This document shows, piece by piece, positions 22,664 through 56,076 of a stretch of DNA of 64,000 nt (its first letter is position 1; every line of letters starts with the position of its first letter). The DNA comes from Balanoglossus misakiensis (taxonomy: Eukaryota > Hemichordata). The stretch lies in assembly GCA_040954595.2 (NCBI GenBank), contig CM082589.2:1674001-1738000 (forward strand), given 5' to 3'. The translations under genes and the position numbers were made by a program. Under the pieces are notes generated by a model. It was not told the DNA's origin. It worked only from the letters and a program-made list of their open reading frames with translations, and ran no database searches.

Positions 22664-23173
22664 TTAACAGCTGTCGTGGTGTAAAGACAGTACACGTAAG
22701 AGCGGAGAAGCGCGGTACAATGTTTCCATGCGTATGACCGGGGTACATTTGGCAGAGATCCTCGCTCTCGTTGTCTCTCCTGTTACCCTGGAGACGCGTT
22801 TCGATGCATGGAAATCATCCAATGGCGATGTAACCTGACCTATCCAGCATATTATTTTCAGTAGAAAAAATATTCTGTTTCGCGTGAAATAATACGAAAT
22901 GTACAGCCACACCAATGTGGTTGTTTGACGTGAGAGTCTACTATAGCTATGGCTGTCCCGGGATGGTATATTTTCTTGAGGGGTTGTTGGGGTTTGATGG
23001 TGGAAAGCGGTCTTTTGTCTTTCGTTAAGCGTTTTCGATACTATCCGAGGCGGACGGATCTCAGTAATATTCCAATATGGGACATCTGTGATTGACAGGC
23101 CGTCCGAGATTGTTGGCTTTTGTGTCCGCGGACCAATCAACGCCCCGCATGAGCCAGATGACACATCGTTCAC
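22664..23173 (-). other. Unsupported 169-codon open frame divergent from NOL4
   Basis: This is the longest open frame in the window not explained by a known gene or repeat. It starts 250 bp from the NOL4 ATG, on the opposite strand. The translation has no recognised domain, signal peptide or repeat. A frame of this length is near what chance allows over 64 kb in six frames, so it is reported as a location for a possible divergent transcript, not as a gene. Confidence 0.15.
23133..23137 (+). promoter_or_regulatory. CCAAT box upstream of NOL4
   Basis: CCAAT in the context GGACCAATCAAC lies about 290 bp upstream of the NOL4 start codon. It is a good NF-Y-type match, but the transcription start is not known. 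Confidence 0.35.
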
Positions 23174-23422
23174 AATAGGCCGGTCTGATTACAATGCGTA
23201 GCTCGGTTGCTCCGTACGCTGTACATATTCATTGTGTCGAGTGGTTGCGAGCAATCAGGCCGTATACAGACTAGTACACAGTGTTCGTTCTGCTACCGGG
23301 ACCCATTTACGCACGCACAGCGTCACGGTGTAGGAAATTTCAGCGGTCGCCTAGGCCACGCAAACCGCCGCTCAATATTCACTCAGTCGTGCCGGGACAT
23401 CGCGAATCTGCCACGAAAAAAA

Positions 23423-43147
<19,725 letters not shown>

Positions 43148-44497
43148 GTAAGTGCCCTTTAACTCTGTGGGGATTTTTGGTCGGGTTTCCGCGCGCGCTG
43201 CGCTGGGACGCAAAACATGGGGTCGTCTTGGTTACCTGCTTTCTGCGTGTAAAACTCTTATGATTGGCTGATACTTCACAAGTCTACGAAAGCGCTTTTG
43301 CACGCCAATGAAGGGATGCAACATCAATTTTCATGGTTCTTCGATTAAAAAAAAAGAAAACGCACCCGTTCGGGTTCTGCTAAGAGCCTACAGATGACTC
43401 CAAATCTATGTATACCGCCGGAGGGAGCTCGTATGCATTGTAATGCCTATAGCGTACATTTGCGGGAAATCAAAGCTTTAGAGACAAAAATCGGGTCTAC
43501 CCGTTTCGTAAAAATCACGAATACGAGAGGTCACGTTTCACAGACCGCGTTTACTCCCAGGACTTGGAAGACATCGCGGCGGGAAGACGGTTAAAACAGA
43601 AAGACACGGCCATTAAAATTGGCACCGATATTGACTCGGAAAGAGACAACTTTCAGGACCCTGTAACACAATCTGTGACAGAAAGTGTCTTCTTCATTTG
43701 TTAAGAGACCTACGTGATGTCACGCGAAGGTCCAGCGAATGTTGACAAGCAGTCGCCTCACTACTAATTTAATCAAACTCCATCTCACAGAGCGAGGCGC
43801 GCGGGCCACGACGGTTCCCATCAAAGAGCCTGCAAATGAAGTCCTTAAAATCGTTAAAGGTTCGCAACAGTGCGGATCTGGCTCGTATATTTTGTGAACA
43901 TCGGGTCCTAATACGGCCTTTACCCCAGAATTTGAAACGTGAGAGGGTTCTACGAAGACAACGAACCTCGGTGATTGGGAACGATTTGTTGCTAATCGTC
44001 GAGTGCGGCTTAAATTATCATCCGTTCGGTAAACTAATGAGCGTATACGACAGTGAACGGGGCCTGTGCGTATTCATCTGGTAATCAACCTAATTAGCGT
44101 ATTGTGTATGTCAGTGAAAATTGCAAGCGTCGACCGCCATATTTACGCTAATCCGACTTTGTCTTTTTTTTCAATTTCTTTAATAACAACGACGGGGAGT
44201 TTTCGGTTTAAAGGTAAATGCGTATGGGTCTACCCGTGTCTAATTAATATCGAGTAATGCGCCGCTTCGTTTTGTTCGGCTGCATGCGTTTGCTTCCGAA
44301 CACCATGGTTGGATTATAGACAGATTCAGACGTTTCCAGCTTGAAAAGCTACTTTTTGAGGGTTTTGTCATTTTTATAATACCTTCATTTTTGGAAAAGA
44401 AGGTATGACAAGAGATCTTTTTTTCATTTTGAATAAATATAAGCAATCAGAAAAGCGATCACGTGACCAATACTACCATCATCACCACACTATTCAT

Positions 44498-44570
<73 letters not shown>

Positions 44571-44618
44571 CCATCACCATCACCACCACCACCACCACCA
44601 CCACCGCCGCCGCCGCCG
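44498..44618. repeat. Compound microsatellite (ATC)n-(ATCACC)n-(CAC)n-(CCG)n
   Basis: About 25 ATC units (44498-44571), a short ATCACC transition, CAC units to about 44606, then CCG units to 44618. Confidence 0.95.
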
Positions 44619-45209
44619 AAAGCTGCGAGTGGTTCTCGATCGGACACGAATCGAACGTCGGAACCCGCGTTCTGCCATTGTGAAAAGATTTTCTTCCTCT
44701 TGTGAATATTAATACCGGATTAAAAAAGGCGACAGTGTGATTAAAAGATCTGATTTTAAAGTGTACAGTAATCCTCCGATCATAACGGCCAGTGAAAAAT
44801 ACAGCAGACCCAGACGGAAATTTTATCCAGTTCGCTCACAGGTCGCCCGTTGCCTGTTTAGTAGGCCTACTCCACCCTGCTGTCACCTGTGAACGTTTTT
44901 AACCTTGGTTGTCTGGTGTCTCAATTTAAAACAAGTTTGCAAAAGACCTCTTTTCTTTATACCGAGCCCACTTGACGTCTTCCCCGACTTACTGTATTCA
45001 CGCATTGAAAAAAGGAGGAAATTACATTTTTGCGACTCTCCGGCCGACGATTGCTCGTGAGAAAATCTCCCCGGCTAATCATTTCCCGACAATTACATGC
45101 ATACTTTGCGGCTAATTAGTTCTTTAAGGGCTTCAATCTAATCACGCCAAGCTATGCACGGTTAAACCATCTTAAACTGCAGGATACACAAGCCGGTATT
45201 GCGTCTGGA

Positions 45210-45222
45210 CCCCCCCCCCCCC
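45210..45222. repeat. Homopolymer C(13) followed by (AC)n
   Basis: Thirteen C run directly into about five AC units. Confidence 0.9.
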
Positions 45223-45702
45223 ACACACACACCGCTAACCCTTGAACAGTTGAACGACAACCTCGTTCCTCGTGACGCACTACTTGCTGGCCAATTACAT
45301 CGGATATGCAAAACACCTGCGGGTCAGAGTTCATCAAAACTGACGATTTGTGGAAACGCAACGTACACCTGCAAAAGAGATGTCGAAAAATTCGTCCTCT
45401 CTCGGCCCTCATGGCTCAAAACGAACATTTTTATAATAAAACGACAGCCCTATAAGAATACGCAGCCTCCCCATCATAAAACATACCAATAAGCTTAATG
45501 CTTCAACAGATGATACGAAAGGACAGTTTTACCTTGCATGAGATGTATTCATAAACATCGTCCCAAACAGAATAGTCAAGCAAAGCCGATTATCAGCGAT
45601 AAACTTTACTGTCCCTTTCACAGATGTCGGTCATAAGTTTGGAAATCTGTGTATCCTGCCTCATGTAACATGTGGGTAGACTTTAAAGAGACGGGTGGAC
45701 CG

Positions 45703-45724
45703 GCAGACAGACAGACAGACAGAC
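45703..45724. repeat. Microsatellite (CAGA)n
   Basis: About five units, then an ACAAACAGA variant. Confidence 0.85.
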
Positions 45725-48700
45725 AAACAGAGTCAGAAAGAGATTTTTGAAAGGAAAATGCAGTGAGGAAAAGGTAAAGAGTTGCCATGGTAGCTCTCTG
45801 TCATTGGCATATTATGTTACGGAAGAAACCCTACATGAAATCATAAAAAATATTCTCATGACTCGCAGTTTAAAAACTAATTTCTGGAATAGCCAGGCGT
45901 TTTCTCCAATTTTCCAAATGGGTGTAACTCAAAACCCAAGAGATGTGGGACGCGACGTACTTTTAACCGGGACTTCACAATTATGTCACACTGACACCAA
46001 TTTAAATAATATATTATCTTGCTAAAATTGATAACGAATGTAACTTAGAGAATTTTTATCTTTTCATTCAGATGTATATGTCATCGCGTTAGTTCACTTA
46101 AAATGCACGTTTAAAATTACTGTGAATAGATAATTTTTGCGCGTGGAATTAGCACAGTCTCTTCTGTGATTTCGCTCTGGGGCACGAAAAAGATAGGCAA
46201 ATATTGTTATTTTGATTTCCCATAACGCCTGTGTTTTCCGGCATTTCTACGGATGCTATTCGGGACGATGTTAGTCCGGTCTCACACGGCTAGCCACCAA
46301 TGTAAATACACCTATTCAACGGTGATTATTGCAGAGTCGTGTGGACGTGATTGGAATACTAACCCACAATGCTTTTCGAGTGCGCATTTAAATTTGTGCT
46401 ACTTTTTGTCGTTCAAGGTTTGGGGTTGTCGTGTCCGCTACAGTGGTTAGCCCTGTGCATTTATGGCGAACTCTGTTAAACGGGTCGCACGCAGATTATC
46501 ATAATCGTTTTTTTTTCCGCATTTGTCATGTCGCTTTGTTGGGACTGTTTGCAGTTTATTCGCCCGAAAGGAACGCGGCAGTGTTCGATCCTGATGTATC
46601 ATTTTGACTATAGAAAGGATTTGGATTAAACTGGGCGTCTGTTTCTACGGAGGATTGTGTTTATTCCGCCATTATCATCAAATCTATGCAAAAATTATTC
46701 AGTCGCGATTTGAGCCACTATGCCTTGACGATGACCATGACGTCACCGGAAGGGATGTTTCGTAACAATTCTCCGATTGCTTATTCTTTAGTGACGTATG
46801 CAGGCTGATTTTTTGTGGCATGCCCCGATTGTGAAATATATTTCGACCAGACGACATGGCATTGTCTTCTGGAGGGATAAAACGGTCGGAATCAGATTCA
46901 GATTCAGATTCAGGTGACTGTGAATGCCTGGATCCGGAATCAAGCATCACAAACATTCAAGTTCCCCCATCAATCGTGTCCTCAAGAGCGCGACGTGCGC
47001 AATGGGACTTTCATCAAATACAAATGGAAATTTAAGCGCAACAAATCGTTCTTCATCGGCGCAGCCGACCATGTCGATTAGAAATGCCCACTTTTCATCG
47101 TTTGTATAAATTAAATAACGAGGAAATGAAAAATGTTCTCAATCGTTTTTTATCGGGAGTTCATATCCAATGTCCGAGCCGTATACAAATGCAATCCTTC
47201 TCTTGTGGAGTACAATGCGCTCTTAGATGAAAGATTAGTAATTCTATTCACATCTGGGGTTATCACCGTTTCATATTAATCGCTCACACCAAGCGACGTC
47301 ATTGTTAGCGTTGGATGAAAACCCTGTAACTGCCTTCAGCTTTGTCCCGTTGCAGGTCCGCGCGTGCGCATTGCTCTACTCAAAATATTTTAAAGGGAGG
47401 GGTGGACGACAGGGCCCGAAAGTGTTCTTGTTTCAGACGACATTTTTTTGGCGGGAAAATTTGTTAAAATTTGCCGACAGGTGCAGCGTTAATCGGTTTC
47501 TATCAAGGTAAATGTATGCACTACCAATGCCATTAAATTCGATACCTGTTTACAAAAAGAGCTCGCGGTTGTTTTTCAAGATGAATTTGGGACGCTCTGA
47601 CTCCCCAGATCAGTAATAATATTGATGACGTTAAAACTTAAATTTCCCCATAATTTAATGAAAATCACACATGTACCCATCTCTCAGTAAATGTCACTTT
47701 TGTTCTAAATTCTAGCTCGGAGAAAACTCACTTGTTTAAGTCGCTCTACAACATGGGTGGCTGGAACGAGGATAATTTAATTGTTAGGTCACAACCTAAT
47801 TTTCCCGCGCCATTTATTTTGACGACAGGGGATCGTTAGAGCTTAAACCAGCTGCTGTGTCGCGCCGTGCCAACGATCGAACGCACTCATCTTGGATGTG
47901 CTGTTTCAGATAGCTATCAGCAAATTCACTGTACACTCTAGTTCCTGGGTGTATTTTTTTTCAAATATTGGGGAAAGTGTTAAATTTTTACTAATTTGTG
48001 AATTATGGACCTGGAGCCCAGCGAGGCGCAGAAATAAGCCTGGAGACATGGTGAACGTGACAATACAGTCCATTGTTCATGTACTTCATCGACGCGCCTC
48101 TATGATTAATTTAACACCTTGAAGCACATTGCACGTTCTCACGCTTTATTTTCACCAGATCTGCTACACCGCCGAATTTTCCCGCTTAATATGTTAATAT
48201 ACCGAAGTTCGATCATTGGTTCTTGGCAAATCGAAAGGTTCGTCTGAAAGGGTTTGTAATATGTCACAAATGCGCTAAAGATATCCCCGTGTGCGAATTT
48301 TTGCAGTTCACCAAAACATATGGCCGTACACGAAACGTTGACAAAGAATCTGATCTAAACATTCTAATAGGGAAATGCTATGATTTGTAGACAACAATAT
48401 AACCATCGCTATCAACAAGTTCTACATTCACGGGACGTTCTATAGGCGTCCATAGAGCATCGCGTCAGCAACGCACGCCACCCGTGTCGCAAATTATGAT
48501 GAACGCTTTTGTGTCAAAATGAATGGCCTGTGATGCAACCGTTTCCATGGCTGCATTATGACGATAAATTTGAAATATTATATACAGCAGTGATGACAAA
48601 ATAATTGAAACTACAGTATTGGGTCGATTAATTTTTCCATTTCTGAGCTAAAGTTACCCATGTCCTTTATAGCGTTTTATACGTGTTCCCATGGCAAATG

Positions 48701-48885
48701 AATAGAACGGCGATCTTGTCCATATGGTTGCTCGTCTACCGTTAACGGGAGGTGGAAGGGGGTATTGTCGGCTAGCTTAAGTTCCACCAGTCGCGCACTT
48801 ACAAAGACGCCATTGGGCTGAGAGCTGCAATTTGATTAAAGTCCCATTAGCTGTAACGTTTGGCTAGGTTTACTTGGTGTGTGTT

Positions 48886-48896
48886 GGGGGGGGGGG
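48886..48896. repeat. Homopolymer G(11) preceded by a short TG-rich stretch
   Basis: Eleven G after TTGGTGTGTGTT. Confidence 0.9.
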
Positions 48897-50380
48897 AGGT
48901 GCCTACTGCTATATTTGGATACCTGACAGTATATTTTTAAACGAAGACATTTATTTGCAAGTCGTGAAGTGCATTTGTTGTTTGTAGTTTTCAATCTTTT
49001 TTGCATAATAATGTCACAGATCCAATTAAAGTTAAATTTAGTAACTTTACACAAAAACAGGATTTCATAAATTGGAAGAATGGATCTTCGTAGTTTTCTG
49101 AAAAAAAGAAGAGATATCCCCGTTTTTCTGACTTGATCCATTAAATAGAGTGTTTCAAACCACATTATATTGCACTCAGCACAAAATTATTTTTTGAGAG
49201 GAGGTGGTAAAAAGTTCAGCAAATAAAGTAAATGGACCTATAAGAAAATACGAGTTCACCCTTCGTCGAACTGTACGGCGATTATTGATCAGGAACACCA
49301 GCTATAACGGTTTTATTGATTCGTGTCGGGCGTTGCGGCTTACTTTTGTCGGTCTCGACCCGAAGGAGGTAGAGTTGACTATTATTCATAGTCCGAATCA
49401 TGGCGCTTCTTGGGGTTGAATTCGATTTGATACACGGTATTTCAGTGAATGGTTACTGATGGAGATTTAGGTCCGGACATAAATCATTTTTTTCAACTCA
49501 CTGATGTTCAATCCCGTTGAGAACATCGCTGAAATTATTGGATGGGTTCGGTTACATTTCACTCTCACATTCATATTCACATTCACTTTCAAATTCTCAG
49601 AATTATTAAAGCCCCCTGCAGCCTTGTGGTGTATATATTTTTGAAATTCATCGATTTGTTTTGCGTTTTGAATTTAGGTCGACAACCGACGTTTGCCTCG
49701 ACTCGTACATTTGCATGATTTTGAAACTGATTTGCTGTAAACGTTCATCAGGCGTTTTTCGCGGGAAAGTGTTGAATGCTAACGGATATTGGTACTCGGT
49801 TATAGCAGTCGACATACCGTGACAAGCAGCGTGCTGTCCGCTTTGTAATGAAGGAGGCCACATTTTTACAGTTTCTTTGCCTTCACAAATTCAATCAGAG
49901 TATATTACTAATCAAACCAAAAGGTCATAACATATACCGAGATCTTTGAAATATGGAAATCAAAACCAACAAAGAAATTTCAACTTATTCGCAAATTCAG
50001 TGAAGCCCCTAATCTGCTGCTTTGATTTCAAATCAAGGCAATTGAAAATAACGTCAAGTTGGTAGAGTTATGGGAATATATTACTATTTTATCGCTAATA
50101 AAGTGTCTGGGTAAAACTACTGGTAGGCAGGCTTCGTAGTATCTGGTAACGTGATATTTCTGCAATTAATTTTGTTACGAGGTGTATGTCGTGACGCACA
50201 GCTGAACGTATGGTTGCATGCGATCAGTATTCAAATTTGCCCCATTTACAACTATTATTGGGGTATTACTGGAGAACCGTAATTTTCTAAAGCACTCATG
50301 GGTGCTTTCTGCCTGAACTCAGAATAAACGAGTCCAAATTGTTGCCGCGAAAAAAAAAAGTCGTTCTTGCTGGTTTGTCA

Positions 50381-50405
50381 TTTTCCCGCCACTTTTTCCC
50401 GCGCG
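50381..50405 (+). promoter_or_regulatory. Paired E2F-like sites
   Basis: TTTTCCCGCC (50381-50390) and TTTTTCCCGCGCG (50393-50405) lie two bases apart in the same direction. TTTCCCGC is the E2F half-site. They lie deep in NOL4 intron 3, far from any annotated start. Confidence 0.3.
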
Positions 50406-50852
50406 ACCGATCAGCTTATTCGCGCCATGATCTTCGTTTTGAGAAAGAATTTCTATTTTTGTCTCGAAATTGATACTTCTTTATCCGAACTGATTTTAAG
50501 ATGCGACTTTATCAATACCTAGGCTACGATGGTCACATCCTAAATTAGCCAGACCCCTCCCTCTGAAATTGAACGTTCTCATTCGTGATTGTAAAGTTCT
50601 GTCACTGATGGCGCTCTGGTGAAAGAGGTTATCGTGCTATATTTATGCAAATATCTACTACTTTGATTGCCTTCAAGGACTTTCTATTATTGAATTTGAC
50701 TCACACCCCGGAATAAATATTTTTTTTTAAATAGTACGGGTTTCGCGATAATGGTAAAGCTGGGCCCTGCTTTCGATTTCACATGCATTACTGTTTACGT
50801 CGCAGAACACTATTGTCGTTAATGGTATTTTTGTCAAAATTAAAACATGGCT

Positions 50853-50865
50853 GGGGGGGGGGGGG
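50853..50865. repeat. Homopolymer G(13)
   Basis: Uninterrupted run of 13 G. Confidence 0.9.
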
Positions 50866-51144
50866 CGTTTGCCGAGAAAGAAGTTGTATCGAGCCAGCAA
50901 TTGATTGCGCCACGTCGCGCGGAAGATTCACACTTCGACGAAAATGGGAAATCGATTTTGACGAGTAAACTCCGCGCCATAAAAATTACCATCATCAGTG
51001 GCGTGCTAAAATGATTTTCGAACATGCTTAGTCGAAACTCCATGTAAAGCTCCCGCCAAAACTATCACGACTGAACTCGAGTTTCACATTGAAAAGAAGC
51101 TCAGTTATGTGTCTCTCTAGATTGCTTTGTGCTTGTGTGTGTGT

Positions 51145-51157
51145 GGGGGGGGGGGGG
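51145..51157. repeat. Homopolymer G(13) preceded by (TG)n
   Basis: Five TG units run directly into 13 G. Confidence 0.9.
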
Positions 51158-54100
51158 TAATGGAGTATTTCTGTCCCGTATAAGCTTTGCCTTCCATGGG
51201 GGGTGAAGCGAAGGTTTCAAAGATGGAAACAAATTTCCAAACGCGTTTTATTTTCTGAATAGCACGCCTTCTTCCCAGGAATTCCTTGTGGGCAGACTCG
51301 CGCCACTACTGAGTGGGTTGCCCCTGGCGACAAGATTCATGCTATCGTGAAATTTTATGTCGTTTGTATTGATTTTACGCTTGATTTTCTTCGTCGTGTC
51401 AAAGGTTTAGATTGGCGCCGCCAGGCACTCCGAACTGGACGATTGACAAAATCAAAATGGCGTCCCGCCTTGGCTCAACTGATATAGCACGTTCCGTGGG
51501 CAAACTAGGTGAAGCAAATTAGATCAACCGAAGATCGTATTTGCCGAAGAGTGTAAACTAAATTTCGCGAAGTGTTTAATAATTCAATAGATTGTCAGAA
51601 CTTTACCGCTCAGCCTAATATTATATCAAAATTACATCCGTCAATGAAAACAAAAACAAAAATGATATTAATTTCCCCGACGTGTGACTTGAATGCTTAA
51701 TGTAGACCGACGACCGAGCAATTTGTTTTTCAGAATGAACTAAAATTTATTACCAGGTTATCACCATGGAAAACAAATTTTAGGCGGTCCACATTATTGG
51801 AAAACGACATCACCGTTCACAAGATTCGTCTAGCTATGATTTTTATTGCGTTTTGGTATTCTTTCGGGCGCGATGAATCTTGACCCGCGTTTTAATTTTG
51901 GCGCGAATTAACCAGGGAATTGCGATTCCAGTGATTACGTCGCACACAGCTTTCTTCGGCGGTGTTTCTCATTTCGAATACAGCCTGTGAACGATGAATC
52001 CCGCGAGAGGCGGGTCGGTGCAGTTCCATGCATAGTTATTAATGGCAGCGAAAGCCGCGGCAAGCAGAGTTCAACTCCATCAATGACACGGTGGCGACTG
52101 AGCACTCTATGCAAATTTGCTGTGACCTATTGATTTCTCGAAACGGTAGATTCAATTTCAGCTGTGTCCGTGTCCCGTTTTCTTCCGCGCCCAAATTTGC
52201 GGACGGTTGCGCTGAATTTTGAGAAGGAAATTAATTTGGGATGTGACATAATACCAGCATCTCGTTTTTGGAGCGTGAAATTGACAGATTAAACCATTCC
52301 GATGAGTTTTATATTAACCAGTCGGCGTTCTTCTGTAAAACCAGCAGACGATCAGCGTCAAGTGCAGGTGAAACCTGCGCGCGCATTGATATGCAAATAT
52401 GAGATCCGAGAGTGGAACCGTAATCATGCGCCGTCCCGTTTCGAGGATTAGTATATTGCTGCGAAAGCAATCACTATAGCAACGCAATAGTTATTCTCCG
52501 TTCGTGCTGTACACCTCCTTGTAAGACACTAAAGTTACGACATCTATCGGATAAATCCCCGTGCAGGGTTCAACAAAATATCTCAAACATTCTAACTAGG
52601 CCTATATCTTTGACAGAACATGAAGCGAGAACAATTTTTGAGTTAGCCATCTTTTGTTAACCCTTTCACTCCCAGTTCCTCCTTTAGAGGTCCAACTTTA
52701 CCACTGAAAACAATAGACTTAGACTAAACCATGTTGGTGAAAGGGAAAAACGCCTCGGACCATGCAATCATTCCCATTTTTTAATTGACAGGTTTAACGC
52801 GACGGTTTAATTACACGCTGGCTGGTGTTACTGAAGTTGTCAATGACAACCCAGGGAATTACAGAAGCCCTATAGATTCGAGGTCGTAGAAAAGAAGTCC
52901 TCCACGGCCTTTAAAAGATATTAGTCCCTTGATTGAATGCAAGAAACCCGGGTTTTTCTCTAGGGATGGGAGTATCGCCCCTACCTCCCCCTAGAAGCCA
53001 ATCAAAATGCATTGTATTGTAAAAATTACGTGTCTGACGTGTGGGTCCTGTACCTCTGGCGAGAACTTGAATCGAGAGTCTATGTTCTATGGCAGCAACT
53101 GGAAGCTCGGTGTAAGGGTAATCGAATTCGACGCATGTGGTCCGCGCATCTCTCCCTCCAACGCACTGAATACCCACTGGTAAGAAAAACAAAAATCTCG
53201 ATTCACAGCCAAAAGCGTGGAAGGAAAGCAAAAATTGTCATGTTTCTTACTCCGTAGAGTCGTGTTGTTGTTTTTAATCTCTTAAAATGTGCTATAATGA
53301 CTTACGAATGAACTGACTTGTCGAAAATGAAATGACTGATCTTTGCATCGCCTTTAATTAAGAAATCCGGGAGATGTTCAGCCGGGTGCAAAAAAGTAGA
53401 CGACAGCAGAATTGGCGCGAATTTCTCATGTCAAAAACCACAGAGCCCGCAGACTGATGACTTAGCAATGCATAAAATATCGGATTGGAATGTTACTTTA
53501 TTTTGCTGACGGCAAGCGTCGTTTTTTACATTCAGACACGCTATCCTACGCACTTCATGAGGTGTACGCCGATTTGAAAATTATATCGATAGCCCGAGCG
53601 CGGTCACGTGACGTTTGGGATAATGAGAGGGCTTGGGGCAAAGGCCGGGACGAGTATCTGTTGGGAGCTGTAATCGCGGCATGGTATCATATTCACATAC
53701 GGGGCCTTTCCAACTTTTTCTCGGGTATTTGTATTCGAAAACTCAAGAGATTTTCTGTGAGAAAGTCATAAAAAATGATTTCTAGTAACCACGGTAATAA
53801 CACGAGGTTTCGCCTCCGAATTGACCAGAGTTGCCACCATCCACGCCATTTTGCGATCGCCTTGACGTCATCGAGTCAGGCCGACCTCGATTTCGAATAG
53901 ATACAGTCGGCCATGTCAGTGAAATTGTTCTCTTATCGATAGAAATGTTCTAGTTTCAAACAAAAAACTAAGATACGTCTAAAGAATATTGTACTTATGA
54001 GATAATCTTTGCGCCTCAAATCACGACAAGCTATACACGCGAATCAGGGACGTCGGTCTGCCGACTGGGAAATGTTCCCGATTGATTTTGGCGGGATAAT

Positions 54101-55903
54101 GGTTGCGCAGACGACACATACGTTTCTCTTGTCAAAAGCTTGGTACGGTGAATACACCTATCGCCCGCGTGCATTCTATTCAGCGGAGCAACAAATTATG
54201 CACGTATGGCGGTATTAAAACCGAACAAGATTAATGAGGGACTGACAAAGCCGTGGCGACCTTTGCAGAATTGAAAAAAAATCTTAAAATCGGTGGATTC
54301 ATGTTTTTTTATCGCAGAGGATGCTGCCCCAAAGCAGATAACGATATGTGTACAAAATACGGTTGCATTTGGTCGTACGGCATATTGATGGTTTATCGTT
54401 TCCCTTGGCAATAAGAAGTATTAATAATCACGAAATATTTACTGGCCGCCAAAGGCTCTTTTCCCTTTTGGAATTTAGTTCATGACACAGAGCTGGTTTG
54501 TTGTGTTGGATCGAGAAATGAATGAAAGCAATTTGACAGTGAATTCTCTCCTGTAGGCATGTTTATATTTTGTTCATTGGCGCGCTTTTACATGAATTGT
54601 ATTGACATATCTAACCGGGCTTTTTTGTCGCTGGTTGGCAGAATATGAGAAAAGGCAGAAATTTGGTCTTCCGCTTCTATGATTGCATGTTAATTTCACG
54701 CAGTGAAGTTCGGGTGGAGAACTGCTCGCGTATAAATAAAATATTAACGCAAAGCACGGAATTTTCCACGGTAGCTAACGTTTTCATCATGTGAAGTACT
54801 CGCTGGACGTTTCTACATTTTTGTTTCGAGAATGGTAACACATGATACGGGGGCTTTAATACAACTACGCATGGTTTCGTTGTTATGTCTATTTCCAGCG
54901 AGGAATAAAACTGAAAAATACCCACCCAGAATTCGATTCACGACGAAAAAGCAATAAGCCCTTCGCAAATTCCCAGACAAAATGTTGGAAAATTATTGTT
55001 GACAGACTCTAAAGACTCCACAGAAATTGTTCCCCTGGGGCCAGTAACCTGTAATCTATTTGCAATCGAATAATGTGTGTTAAGATGGTGGGGCGTCGTC
55101 GGTCCCATTATTAGTGATATAAATTGCCGTAGTGATTTGAAGCAACGTTCAGAGAGCTTTGCTTTGTCTCCTGGGAATACACACACTGGCGACTTCGCAA
55201 CCTCTCGCGAGATTAGACTCCATTTCGTGCGAGATTACGAGTTTGGGCTGAGGATGTTTCTTTCATGGCAGTTTTTTTTTCCATTTCCTTTTTTGGTTAT
55301 CTGGGTTATTTTCTCGTTCACAATATTTCTGTTTTGATAAAATGTTTTGAGTATATACAGATCTCGAAGTCACGTTTTTGTTATACCGACTTAATATGGG
55401 TCATTATAGCAAATTTCCATTACAGCACTTGTGGGCGGTATTGCAAATACGTAGAGCCAGAATTGACGTACGAATTCACGACAGGCCTAAAGGTGGCGCT
55501 CTTGATGCAATATCGAAAGTTAAAAAATTCACTCACACCGCTGTGGGCGCTGTTACTACAACTTTTGTTTTTGGAATCCATGGCAATGAGTCAGAGTTCT
55601 GAGACACGTGCCAGACACGCCAGAAACGTCTTTTCTTTCGAAAACATCCGCTGCTCAGGCCGCTGACATCGTAAAATACTGAACTTGCGGTCGTTAATAC
55701 CAGTGTGTTTTCTATCCGTTCCCGTGGAAACTACAGAAGTTTGTTGCCGCCATTAAAACACCCTGTCACAGATGTTTGCAGTAGAGAATAAAATAATCTA
55801 TGATGGGAATCCGCGGTGTCTCATCTTGATGTTGGTCGCTGGCGGCGCATCAAATGATTTGGGGACAACGATAGAAATATGTCTTATCCTCGACAACTAA
55901 ACC

Positions 55904-55905
55904 TC

Positions 55906-55936
<31 letters not shown>

Positions 55937-56001
55937 CCAACAACAACCAACAACAACAACTATAACAACAAAACCACCACCACCACCACGACCACCATCA
56001 C

Positions 56002-56076
<75 letters not shown>
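55904..56076. repeat. Compound microsatellite (CAC)n-(CAA)n-(CAC)n-(ATC)n
   Basis: CAC units, then imperfect CAA units to about 55970, CAC again to about 55998, then about 25 pure ATC units ending at 56076. Confidence 0.95.

Larger units (their letters stand above)
8160..23200. other. 15-kb intergenic region between divergent DMRT and NOL4
   Basis: No protein family, rRNA or tRNA is recognisable on either strand. Open frames are short, overlapping and unlike known proteins. The stretch has many CpGs for an AT-rich background (for example 9170-9650 and 14750-15050) and holds the palindromes, microsatellites and ATCGAT cluster listed separately. Being bounded by two developmentally expressed genes transcribed away from it, it probably contains their promoters and enhancers. 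That is inference. Confidence 0.5.

Noticed and set aside
46840-46915. Acidic SESDSDSDSG-like stretch with a GTGACT donor, considered as NOL4 exon 4
   Set aside because: The only nearby acceptor (ending CGACCAG) would put it in the wrong phase after exon 3 and reach a stop within ten codons. The polypyrimidine tract is poor.
53012-53257. 81-codon frame with a possible exon RELESRVYVLWQQLEARCK
   Set aside because: There is a GTAATC donor, but no good acceptor and no matching family, and it cannot be linked in phase to NOL4 exon 3 with confidence.
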